From: Bacteroides faecalis
GTDB lineage: Bacteria > Bacteroidota > Bacteroidia > Bacteroidales > Bacteroidaceae
DNA length: 64,000 nt
Reading direction: 5' to 3'
Assembly: GCF_003865075.1 (NCBI RefSeq)
Contig: NZ_BHWB01000001.1
Location: 124,001-188,000 of the forward strand
Positions within the stretch are counted from its first letter, which is position 1, and each line of letters starts with the position of its first letter. This document shows, piece by piece, positions 13,001 to 19,252 of this stretch. The position numbers were made by a program, and so were the translations under genes. The notes under the pieces are model-generated. The model did not search any database, was not told the origin of the DNA, and saw only the letters and a list, made by a program, of their open reading frames with translations.

Positions 13001-13275
13001 CCGGTGCTCGTCTCCGTCCTATTTTGATGACATCACTTGCTATGGTCGTAGGTTTACTTCCGCTGATGTTTGCATTCGGTGTAGGTGCTCATGGTAACCG
13101 TACATTGGGTACAGCTTCCATCGGTGGTATGTTAATCGGTATGATTTGCCAGATCTTCATTGTTCCTGCTTTATTCGTTGTCTTCCAATATCTGCAAGAG
13201 AAAATTAAACCGATGGAATGGGAAGATATCGACAATGCAGATGCTGAAACTGAGATTGAACAATACGCTAAATAA
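10054..13275 (+). CDS. RND multidrug efflux pump (AcrB/MexB-type, HAE1 family)
   Basis: A 1073-residue inner-membrane proton antiporter. It begins MKLDNFINRPVLSTVISI, the usual HAE1 start, and has two duplicated halves of one plus five membrane helices with large periplasmic loops. Proton-relay residues are present: D405-D406 in IVVDDAIVVVE (TM4) and K956 in LLAKNAILIVEFA (TM10). These match the functional Asp pair and Lys of AcrB. It should export hydrophobic or amphiphilic compounds such as bile salts, dyes and drugs; the actual substrate cannot be inferred. Its TAA overlaps the ATG of the channel gene by one base. Confidence 0.93.
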   Translation: MKLDNFINRPVLSTVISILIVILGAIGLVTLPITQYPDIAPPTVSVRATYTGASASTVLNSVIAPLEEQINGVENMMYMTSSASNTGSGDISIYFKQGTDPDMAAVNVQNRVAMAQGLLPAEVTKVGVTTQKRQTSMLVVFSLYDESDTYSNAFIENYAKINLIPQVQRVQGVGDANVMGQDYSMRIWLRPDVMAQYKLIPSDVAAALAEQNIEAAPGQFGERSNQTFQYTIRYKGRLQQPEEFENIVIKSQPGGEVLRLKDIAEIELDRLGYNFTNRVNGHKAVTCIVYQMAGTNATQTITDIEKLLDEASKTLPTGLKLNVSMNANDFLFASIHEVLKTLIEAFILVFIVVYIFLQDLRSTLIPTIAIPVALIGTFFILSLIGFSLNLLTLCALVLAIAIVVDDAIVVVEGVHAKLDQGYTSARQASIDAMRELGGAIVSITLVMMAVFIPVSFMGGTAGTFYRQFGLTMAIAIGLSALNALTLSPALCAIFLKPHTGDGHENKKKSFVDRFHASFNAAYDSILKRYKKRVLFFIQKKWLSLGLVAISIVLLIFFMGITPTGMVPNEDTGTLMGAVTLPPGTSQDRSEQILARVDSLIASDPAVASRTLISGFSFIGGQGPSYGSFIIKLKDWDDRSVTQNSDLIVATLYMRAQKIIKEAQVLFFAPPMIPGYSASTDIEVNMQDKTGGELNKFFDVVNDYTAALEKRPEINSAKTSFNPNFPQYMIDIDAAVCKKAGISPNDILTTMQGYYGGLYASNFNRFGKMYRVMIQSDPLSRKNLESLKNIKVRNNSGEMAPISQFISVEKVYGPDIISRFNMYTSMKVMVAPAPGYTSGQALQALSEVAQQNLPTGYTYELGGMAREEAQSSGSTTGLIFVLCFVFVYLLLSAQYESYILPLAVLLSIPFGLLGSFLFVNGMSAIGSISSLKMILGTMSNNIYMQIALIMLMGLLAKNAILIVEFALDRRKMGMSITWAAVLGAGARLRPILMTSLAMVVGLLPLMFAFGVGAHGNRTLGTASIGGMLIGMICQIFIVPALFVVFQYLQEKIKPMEWEDIDNADAETEIEQYAK

Positions 13276-14678
13276 TGAAATTCGATATGAAGAAACAGAT
13301 TATATATATGTTGTGTGCAACTGCTCTACTGAGCAGCTGCCACATCTATAAGTCATACGACAGACCCGAAGACATTAATACCGCCGGCCTGTATCGTGAC
13401 CCGGTAGCGGAAAATGATACACTGGTTTCGGATACAACCAACTTCGGCAATCTGCCATGGAAGACTGTATTTACTGACCCACAACTTCAATCACTCATTG
13501 AACTGGGACTGAAACAAAATACAGATTTACAATCCGCTATTTTAAAAGTAAAAGAAGCGCAAGCTCCTTTACTGGCTGCTAAATTGGCCTATGCTCCTTC
13601 ACTGGCTTTATCACCGCAAGGTACTATCAGCAGCTTTAATCATAAAGCAGCCTCAAAGACCTACTCTCTTCCGGTAGCAGCCAGTTGGGAAATAAGTTTG
13701 TTCGGTGGAATATTGAATACCAAAAGAGGTGCCGAAGTTAATGTTAAACAAATGCAAGCTTACCGCCAAGCTGTTCAAACTCAAATCATAGCCAATGTTG
13801 CCAATATGTATTATACGTTGATGATGTTGGACAAACAGCTGGAGATCAGTCGTGAAACAGCAGACATTCTGAAACGGAATACAGAAGCGATGGAAGCGAT
13901 GAAAGAGGGTGCAATGTATAACATTAACAGCGCAGGTGTAGAACAAAGCAGAGCTGCTTATGCTCAGGTACTTGCTTCATTGCCAGATATCGAACAGAGT
14001 ATTCGTGAAGTAGAAAACTCTTTATCAGTCTTACTTGGCCAGGCTCCGCAAAGTATCAAACGCAGCACATTAGATGCACAATCGTTGCCAAGCGAATTCT
14101 CTGTAGGCGTTCCCTTACAGTTGCTTTCAAACCGTCCGGATATCAAAGCTGCAGAAATGGCTTTAGCAGCTTCTTACTACAATACTAATGTAGCGCGTTC
14201 CAATTTCTATCCTAAGATTACATTAAGTGGTTCGGCAGGATGGACCAATAGTGCAGGTTCGACAATTATCAATCCGGGTAAGTTTCTGGCAACTGCTATC
14301 GGTTCTTTAACTCAACCATTGTTCTATAATGGTTCCAACATTGCCAAACTGAAGATTGCCAAAGCACAGGAAGCAGAAGCTAAACTGGCCTTCCAACAAG
14401 CATTATTGAATGCCGGAAGTGAAGTCAGCAATGCATTGAGTTTATATCAAACAACCAGTGAAAAGGCAGAATCCAGAAAAATACAGGTAGAAGCTGCACA
14501 AAAAGCTGCTAACGATACCAAGGAATTGTTTAACTTAGGGACCTCCACTTACCTAGAAGTTCTGTCAGCTCAACAATCTCACCTGAGTGCACAAATTTCT
14601 CAGGTTTCCGATACATTTGACCGAATGCAAGCAGTAGTAAACCTCTATCAGGCATTAGGTGGTGGAAGAGAAGATTAA
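13275..14678 (+). CDS. Outer-membrane efflux channel lipoprotein (OprM/NodT family, TolC-like)
   Basis: A 467-residue lipoprotein with lipobox ALLSSC. Two outer-membrane efflux (OEP) repeats are visible as long helical stretches rich in Ala, Gln and Glu, with the NRPDIKAAEMALAASYYNTNVARSNFYPKI type signature at the start of the second repeat (NRPD...FYP). It completes the tripartite pump. The ATG at 13275 is coupled to the pump stop codon; the ATG at 13287 (MKKQ) is an equally plausible start. Confidence 0.9.
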   Translation: MKFDMKKQIIYMLCATALLSSCHIYKSYDRPEDINTAGLYRDPVAENDTLVSDTTNFGNLPWKTVFTDPQLQSLIELGLKQNTDLQSAILKVKEAQAPLLAAKLAYAPSLALSPQGTISSFNHKAASKTYSLPVAASWEISLFGGILNTKRGAEVNVKQMQAYRQAVQTQIIANVANMYYTLMMLDKQLEISRETADILKRNTEAMEAMKEGAMYNINSAGVEQSRAAYAQVLASLPDIEQSIREVENSLSVLLGQAPQSIKRSTLDAQSLPSEFSVGVPLQLLSNRPDIKAAEMALAASYYNTNVARSNFYPKITLSGSAGWTNSAGSTIINPGKFLATAIGSLTQPLFYNGSNIAKLKIAKAQEAEAKLAFQQALLNAGSEVSNALSLYQTTSEKAESRKIQVEAAQKAANDTKELFNLGTSTYLEVLSAQQSHLSAQISQVSDTFDRMQAVVNLYQALGGGRED

Positions 14679-14696
14679 CTTTAAACATATACTATT

Positions 14697-15467
14697 ATGA
14701 TTAGTCCGTTAGCTTATGTAGACCCTGAAGCAAAAGTAGGAAAGAATGTAACCATTCAGCCTTTTGCTTATATCGAAAAAGGAGTGGAAATAGGAGATGA
14801 TTGTATCATCATGTCTTATGCTAGTATCCTGAAAGGAACAAAAATAGGAAAAGGAAATAAAATACATCAGAATGCTGTCCTGGGAGCGGAACCACAAGAC
14901 TTTCACTATACCGGAGAAGAAAGCAGTTTGATCATCGGAGATAACAACGATATCCGCGAAAATGTAGTCATTAGTCGTGCCACTTTTGCCGGAAATGCTA
15001 CAAAGATCGGAAACGGTAATTACCTGATGGATAAAGTACACCTTTGTCATGATGTTCAAATAGGCAATAATTGTGTAGTCGGCATTGGAACAACCATTGC
15101 CGGAGAATGTGTATTGGATGATTGTGTCATCCTGAGCGGAAACGTTACCCTCCATCAATATTGCCATATAGGAAGCTGGACGCTCGTACAAAGTGGTTGC
15201 CGTATTTCGAAAGACGTACCTCCATACGTAATTATGTCCGGAAATCCGGTTGCTTATCACGGAGTAAATGCCGTAGTCTTGTCACAACATCACAATACGT
15301 CAGAGAGAATTCTCCGCCACATTGCAAATGCCTATCGTCTGATTTACCAAGGTAACTTCAGCGTACAAGATGCAGTGCAGAAAATCGTTGATCAGGTACC
15401 AATGAGTGAAGAGATTGAAAACATTGTAAACTTTGTCAAGAGCTCGGAACGAGGAATTGTAAAATAA
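14697..15467 (+). CDS. lpxA: LpxA-type UDP-GlcNAc acyltransferase (probable second copy)
   Basis: A 256-residue left-handed beta-helix protein with hexapeptide repeats over residues 1-190 and an alpha-helical C-terminus. It matches LpxA, which transfers a 3-hydroxyacyl chain from ACP to UDP-GlcNAc in lipid A synthesis. The catalytic His is in DKVHLCHD (H118, aligning with E. coli His125). The usual Bacteroidetes lpxA lies beside an lpxC-fabZ fusion; here the neighbours are efflux genes (18 bp from the channel gene), which points to a paralogue. It may tune lipid A acylation together with efflux. A strong terminator follows, so it is the last gene of the operon. I cannot tell from this window whether it is the essential copy. 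Confidence 0.85.
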   Translation: MISPLAYVDPEAKVGKNVTIQPFAYIEKGVEIGDDCIIMSYASILKGTKIGKGNKIHQNAVLGAEPQDFHYTGEESSLIIGDNNDIRENVVISRATFAGNATKIGNGNYLMDKVHLCHDVQIGNNCVVGIGTTIAGECVLDDCVILSGNVTLHQYCHIGSWTLVQSGCRISKDVPPYVIMSGNPVAYHGVNAVVLSQHHNTSERILRHIANAYRLIYQGNFSVQDAVQKIVDQVPMSEEIENIVNFVKSSERGIVK

Positions 15468-15492
15468 CAGATAGTTACTTTTCAATAAAAGC

Positions 15493-15530
15493 AAAGGTGG
15501 TGTTCTACAAAAGGCACCACCTTTTTATTT
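15493..15530. terminator. Terminator of the RND-lpxA operon
   Basis: A perfect 10-bp stem (15493-15502 with 15515-15524) followed by TTTTTATTT. It may also stop the reverse-strand transcript of the small reading frame ending at 15572. Confidence 0.8.
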
Positions 15531-15571
15531 GATTATAGTTTATTTCAACATTTCCGGCTACTATTTCCATT

Positions 15572-15694
15572 TTAATTCATCTTTCCTTCATCTTCATATT
15601 TTGGACTATTCTTCTGTAAATCTGGCAATTGCATTGCGTCATCCATTCCTAAGATGAAGCAATCAGTGTAATCGTCTCTTAGTCTAAACTTCAT
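15572..15694 (-). CDS. Small 40-residue reading frame; present-orientation product of a putative inversion switch
   Basis: ATG at 15694 opens a 40-codon frame: MKFRLRDDYTDCFILGM, then 23 residues of which all but the last lie in the left inverted repeat, ending EDEGKMN and stop. A consensus -7 element (15754-15761, same strand) sits about 60 bp upstream of the ATG, so expression is plausible. No family is recognised. The repeat part is also found, inverted, in the frame at 15816-16058, where it continues for 49 more residues. Either this is a real small protein or it is one phase of an invertible gene. Confidence 0.4.
   Translation of the reverse strand: MKFRLRDDYTDCFILGMDDAMQLPDLQKNSPKYEDEGKMN
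15578..15643. repeat. Left arm of a 66-bp inverted repeat
   Basis: Its reverse complement matches 15843-15908 at 62 of 66 positions. All four mismatches lie in the inner 21 bp (nearest the 199-bp spacer), and the outer 45 bp are identical. In both copies the repeat is read in the same frame (DDA-QL-DLQKNSPKYEDEGKM). Confidence 0.9.
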
Positions 15695-15753
15695 ACTAAT
15701 GTAGTTCAACAATTTACTTATATAAACGTTTCCCCCCTTTACTTATCACGAGG

Positions 15754-15761
15754 CAAAACTA
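15754..15761 (-). promoter_or_regulatory. -7 element inside the 199-bp segment between the inverted repeats
   Basis: TAGTTTTG on the reverse strand fits TAnnTTTG. It drives leftward towards the ATG at 15694. Inversion of the segment would redirect it rightward. No clear -33 box. Confidence 0.45.
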
Positions 15762-15815
15762 AAAAGCACTTACCATTCAGTAGAATTATAGATTTAGTAT
15801 AATGGATATATATAA

Positions 15816-16058
15816 CTATCTCGATACAAATGGGATAAAAAAGATGACGCAATACAATTATCTGATTTACAGAAGAATAGTCCAAAATATGAAGATGAAG
15901 GAAAGATGGTTTGCATTAATAAAACACCGCGAAAACACTATAGAATTTCAGAAAAAGACTGCTATATTTGTTTCCAATCTTCCTTATCTTTAAAAAAAAG
16001 ACTGAAGAGTTTGCAAACAAACTTCCCAGTATTTGTGGAACAAAAAACATACGGTTAA
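15816..16058 (+). pseudogene. Reading frame without a start; distal part of a putative switchable gene
   Basis: Open frame from just after a TAA (15813) to TAA at 16056-16058, with no ATG before the shared repeat. It reads LSRYKWDKK, then the 22-residue repeat segment (DDAIQLSDLQKN...GKM), then VCINKTPRKHYRISEKDCYI and a basic tail ending in EQKTYG. Composition looks coding (hydrophobic and charged alternation, KKRLKSLQ helix), but I recognise no family. If the segment 15644-15842 were inverted, the ATG and 17 codons of the reverse-strand frame would be placed in frame, giving an 88-residue protein. Without inversion it is a start-less remnant. Confidence 0.45.
15843..15908. repeat. Right arm of the 66-bp inverted repeat
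   Basis: Partner of 15578-15643; the arms are separated by 199 bp. Confidence 0.9.
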
Positions 16059-16099
16059 TCGGATACAGTCAAGTACTTCTTTTATGTAAACTAACCGCT

Positions 16100-16159
16100 T
16101 CTTTCACTTCAATCAACCGCATGACTCTGTCGAATCATGCGGTTGATTGAAGTGAAAGA
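16100..16159. terminator. Very long perfect hairpin, probable bidirectional terminator
   Basis: A perfect 25-bp inverted repeat (16100-16124 with 16135-16159) around a 10-nt loop. A T-run follows at about 16167-16173. It separates the rightward frame ending at 16058 from the leftward gene ending at 16209. Confidence 0.7.
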
Positions 16160-16208
16160 TATACTTGTTTTTCCCAATTTCAGTGCATCTTTTTATTTAT
16201 GAAGAGAA

Positions 16209-16856
16209 TTATTCAAATTCCAACATACCAAAGAAATCCGGACGATGAAAATCCGGTTGTTCTATCACAATCGGATTCCATGAAAGGAAATGAGGCGTTT
16301 GTAAATCATCACCACATTTATAAAAATTAGCTTTAATCTCTCTTCCGTCCAATGAATGTATCTGATGTTTAAAAAAGACTGCATAAGGAATGATCAATGC
16401 AACTTCCCAAGTAATATCTCCATCTCCTATGCGTTCTTCAAACGGTTCTTTTCCTAAACTAGCCCAACGCTGTACAAGGGATGTTATTTCCTCCGGAGCA
16501 TGTTCACGTCCGTTACGGGTAGCTCCGGCACCAATCAATATTGTTCCGATACAGTTGCACTCTATATTATAATATACTCCGTCTCCCGCCGGAATAGAGA
16601 AGAACTCAACACAAGAATCGGTCCATACAGCACCGTTATCTTCTCCATATTTTGCGCGAACACTCGCCTCTTTTACCTTAAAATGCAATAAAACAGCATC
16701 TTTTGTATGAGCAATCCGAAAACTCACTTTAGGTTTGTAAGGATATGCAGCCCAATTAACGCATTGAATTGGTTGAAAATCGATTTTTTCTTCATCGAAT
16801 AATTTAGGAAGTGCAAAAGCCTCAACATTAGCAGCACTAATTTTCTTTACCTTCAT
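16209..16856 (-). CDS. CBM9-like carbohydrate-binding protein, cytoplasmic and free-standing
   Basis: A 215-residue protein resembling family 9-type carbohydrate-binding modules: WAAYPYKPKVSFRIAHTKDAVLLHFKVKE near the start, VWTDSCVEFF for the central strand, and a C-terminal FLSWNPIVIEQPDFHRPDFFGMLEFE-type ending (key W, N, P, D, F residues). Such modules usually sit in secreted xylanases. This one has no signal peptide and no catalytic domain, so it appears cytoplasmic. Role unknown: possibly sugar sensing or binding of imported oligosaccharides. It is monocistronic, with its own -7 box at 16880-16887. Confidence 0.75.
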   Translation of the reverse strand: MKVKKISAANVEAFALPKLFDEEKIDFQPIQCVNWAAYPYKPKVSFRIAHTKDAVLLHFKVKEASVRAKYGEDNGAVWTDSCVEFFSIPAGDGVYYNIECNCIGTILIGAGATRNGREHAPEEITSLVQRWASLGKEPFEERIGDGDITWEVALIIPYAVFFKHQIHSLDGREIKANFYKCGDDLQTPHFLSWNPIVIEQPDFHRPDFFGMLEFE

Positions 16857-16879
16857 ATTTATTTCATTTGAAATGTATA

Positions 16880-16887
16880 CAAATGTA
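16880..16887 (-). promoter_or_regulatory. -7 element for the CBM9-like gene
   Basis: TACATTTG on the reverse strand, 24 bp before the ATG at 16856; exact TAnnTTTG match. Confidence 0.55.
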
Positions 16888-17048
16888 GTTATTTTCTATC
16901 AATAAGCCTATCGAAAATGGAATAAAAACTATATATATCCAAATATCCGAATAGATAATGAACATTCAAATACAGAGTAACAATCAGACTTTAATCAATT
17001 TAACACCAGAAAAAGAGAAACTGTGAGGTCCCTATCTTTTACTTTCAG

Positions 17049-17056
17049 TATCTTTG
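17049..17056 (+). promoter_or_regulatory. -7 element for the Dus gene
   Basis: TATCTTTG, 16 bp before the ATG at 17073, implying a very short leader. No obvious TTTG -33 box. Confidence 0.6.
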
Positions 17057-17072
17057 CGACAAAAATAAAGCA

Positions 17073-18017
17073 ATGCAAGAGATTCTTCCCATCCATTTCG
17101 CTCCATTACAAGGCTATACTGAAGCCATTTACCGTAATGCACATGCCACCTGTTTTGGAGGTGTAGATACCTACTATACTCCATTTGTCCGGTTGGAGAA
17201 AGGTAATTTTCGTAATAAAGATAAACGGGAAATAGATGCAGAAAACAATCATGTACCTCACTTAGTTCCTCAACTGTTAGCTTCATTACCAGAAAAGGCA
17301 GAAACAATTTTATCCCTTTTCATCGAGAAAGGTTATAAGGAGGCAGATATTAATTTAGGCTGTCCGTTTCCACTATTGACTAAACGACATAATGGTTCCG
17401 GCATTCTTCCTTATCCGGAAGAAGTAAAAGCGTTACTAAGTATAGTCACGAAATATCCTCAAATCAGTTTCTCTATTAAGATGAGATTGGGATGGGAGAA
17501 TCCGGACGAATGCATTCAACTAGCACCTTTACTGAATGAATTGCCTTTACGTAAGATAACTATGCATCCCCGATTAGGTAAACAACAATATAAAGGAGAG
17601 GTAAACCTTAAAGGTTTTGCTACATTCCAGAATGTATGCAAACACCCGCTAATCTATAATGGTGATATCAACAATGTAGAGGAAATTCAAGCCATCAAAG
17701 AACAATTTCCTACATTAGCCGGAATTATGATAGGTCGCGGATTATTGGCTAACCCTGCATTGGCTTTGGAATACAAATCAGGAAAAAAGTTATCTTCTGA
17801 CGAAATGGCTAAGAAGATACAGGAAATGCATGCTATCGTTTACCAACAATACAAACAACAACTCAACGGTGGAGACACACAGCTTGTGAATAAAATGAAG
17901 TCTTTCTGGGAATATCTTCTTCCTGAAGCAGATAAGAAGTCATTAAAGGCTATACATAAGAGTAATTGTATTGATAAATATCAGCAGGCAGTTAATAGTC
18001 TTTTTAGTAAGTTATAG
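17073..18017 (+). CDS. tRNA-dihydrouridine synthase (Dus family)
   Basis: A 314-residue FMN-dependent TIM-barrel enzyme that reduces uridines in tRNA D-loops. Signatures: start with FAPLQGYTEAIYRNA, the catalytic-site strand ADINLGCPFPLLTKRHNGSGIL (catalytic Cys in GCP), KMRLGW, YNGDI, and the FMN phosphate site GIMIGRGLLANPAL. Length is usual for bacterial Dus. Which uridine it modifies cannot be settled by eye; Bacteroidetes Dus members are generally annotated DusB-like, but this one is divergent. Monocistronic. Confidence 0.88.
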   Translation: MQEILPIHFAPLQGYTEAIYRNAHATCFGGVDTYYTPFVRLEKGNFRNKDKREIDAENNHVPHLVPQLLASLPEKAETILSLFIEKGYKEADINLGCPFPLLTKRHNGSGILPYPEEVKALLSIVTKYPQISFSIKMRLGWENPDECIQLAPLLNELPLRKITMHPRLGKQQYKGEVNLKGFATFQNVCKHPLIYNGDINNVEEIQAIKEQFPTLAGIMIGRGLLANPALALEYKSGKKLSSDEMAKKIQEMHAIVYQQYKQQLNGGDTQLVNKMKSFWEYLLPEADKKSLKAIHKSNCIDKYQQAVNSLFSKL

Positions 18018-18110
18018 TCTTAAAGTCTTCCTTCTGTAGCAAAAAAGCAATCAAGAATATTCTTTAATACACAAAAGGGGGACTTACAAGCATATGTAAT
18101 TACAATAAAT

Positions 18111-18165
18111 AATGATAAAGTCGTTTATATGAGTCTAATTTCTCCTTATAAACGACTTTATCATT
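18111..18165. terminator. Perfect 19-bp hairpin downstream of the Dus gene
   Basis: 18111-18129 pairs with 18147-18165, with a 17-nt loop. AT-rich and without a clean T-run, so termination is likely but not certain. It lies between the Dus gene and the inserted IS element. Confidence 0.55.
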
Positions 18166-18218
18166 TACAATAAGACCATTACATTTATAGTTTTCTAGGA
18201 TTAAATTCTGAAAAGCAA

Positions 18219-18228
18219 ATAGATTTTT
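18219..18228. repeat. Direct repeat flanking the IS (left target-site copy)
   Basis: ATAGATTTTT here is repeated exactly at 19210-19219. IS1595-family elements usually make 8-bp duplications, so two of the ten bases may be chance. Confidence 0.75.
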
Positions 18229-19209
18229 CTGATTATCCGTTTATGCACCTGTTATATTCGCAATTACTAGTCTGTCAAAGAGTTTGTCTCCAAAATACCG
18301 TCTGTTTAATTTGTAAATAAACTCGTTGAGATACAACTGTAAGTATTTCCTTTTGATTTTATGGTAGTTGCCCAGCAATGTCCGTTTTGCATTACTGATT
18401 GCGATATGCACCCATTTGAGTGTTTCCTTGGTGGTTTTGGCGTCTGATTTCTCGGTGACGTGCAATTCCACCAGATCGGAGATGTCAACGTAAGAAGTGC
18501 TTTTGTCCGAAAATACGATGGCATCATCCTCCATGCAGTCCCTGACCACGCCGTTGATTCCTTCACTTTGATGGCTATCCAGTACCCTGGCCTTGAAATA
18601 ACGCACATGCTTCTCCTTTTTGCCCGTTTCGATATCTTCCAACGGGGTGCTTTCGGCCATCACCGCAACGTTCTGCTTTCCCTCGGCTCCCCGGCCACGT
18701 GTACCCTTGCCTCGCTCGATTTCCTTACTGGCCACCGAAAAGTAACCCTCATCCAGTTCTATCATCCCTTCCAGTGTATACCTTGCATCCCGGTTGCCCA
18801 TCGCCCTGCGGAGTTTGTGTACCATCGCCCATACCGGTTCGTAACGCTTCAATCCTAATTGCTTCTGGAGTTCGTTGGTGGAGAATCCCTTTTTTGTGCA
18901 ACTCATCAGGAACATCGTTTTGTACCACACCAGAAACGGCAGCTTGGAGCTCTCCATGATCGTACCGCTGCGCAACGAGGTGCGGAAACGGCAACCTTTG
19001 CATTCATAACTCCATTTACCCTGTAACCAATAATGGGAAGTGCCCCCGCATCGCTTGCAGACAACCCCTTCCTTATCACGCTGCTCCTTGAAATGCAAAC
19101 GACAATCTTCCTCCGAACCGAAATGAGCCGTAAAACTGAATATGTTCATAATCCCTGCTTTTTGAGCGCTAATATACTAAAAATATTAGGTGTGTTTGCG
19201 GAGAATCAG
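18229..19209 (-). mobile_element. IS1595-family (ISXO2-type) insertion sequence, apparently complete
   Basis: A 981-bp element with imperfect terminal inverted repeats: the left end begins CTGATTATCCG and the right end, read inwards, begins CTGATTCTCCG. The similarity continues through a shared CACCT. It is flanked by a 10-bp direct repeat and carries one intact transposase. The right end lies 11 bp from the -7 box of the porin-like gene, so insertion occurred within or just upstream of that promoter. Confidence 0.85.
18241..19149 (-). CDS. IS1595-family transposase (ISXO2-like, DDE type)
   Basis: A 302-residue transposase. It has an N-terminal zinc ribbon (CKRCGG and CKGC, residues about 31-58) with the linker SLRSGTIMESSKLPF, then the ISXO2-like DDE/N domain: IELDEGYF for the first Asp, DAIVFSDKSTSYVDI for the second, and HIAISNAKRTLLGNYHKIKRKYLQLYLNEFIYKLNRR near the end (Asn, His and Lys positions). 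It cuts and rejoins the ends of its element. GC content looks higher than in neighbouring genes, consistent with recent arrival. The frame is intact, so the element may be active. Confidence 0.93.
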   Translation of the reverse strand: MNIFSFTAHFGSEEDCRLHFKEQRDKEGVVCKRCGGTSHYWLQGKWSYECKGCRFRTSLRSGTIMESSKLPFLVWYKTMFLMSCTKKGFSTNELQKQLGLKRYEPVWAMVHKLRRAMGNRDARYTLEGMIELDEGYFSVASKEIERGKGTRGRGAEGKQNVAVMAESTPLEDIETGKKEKHVRYFKARVLDSHQSEGINGVVRDCMEDDAIVFSDKSTSYVDISDLVELHVTEKSDAKTTKETLKWVHIAISNAKRTLLGNYHKIKRKYLQLYLNEFIYKLNRRYFGDKLFDRLVIANITGA

Positions 19210-19228
19210 ATAGATTTTTGTAATTTTG
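19195..19228 (+). promoter_or_regulatory. Hybrid promoter at the IS/porin junction
   Basis: TAATTTTG at 19221-19228 is an exact -7 match, 24 bp before the ATG at 19253. The best -33 candidate, TTTG at 19195-19198, is inside the right end of the IS (22-bp spacer). The target duplication 19210-19219 sits between the two boxes. Confidence 0.5.
19210..19219. repeat. Direct repeat flanking the IS (right target-site copy)
   Basis: Exact copy of 18219-18228. Confidence 0.75.
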
Positions 19229-19252
19229 CGCTCGTTTATAAACAAGCACATT

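Noticed and set aside
10054..13275. Reverse-strand open frames inside the RND pump gene
   Set aside because: They are shadows of a strongly coding forward frame and show no start signals or protein-like motifs.
15802..15993. A 63-codon rightward frame with ATG at 15802 crossing the right inverted repeat
   Set aside because: It reads the repeat in a different frame from the one shared by both copies, and its composition is less protein-like; the shared frame explains the region better.
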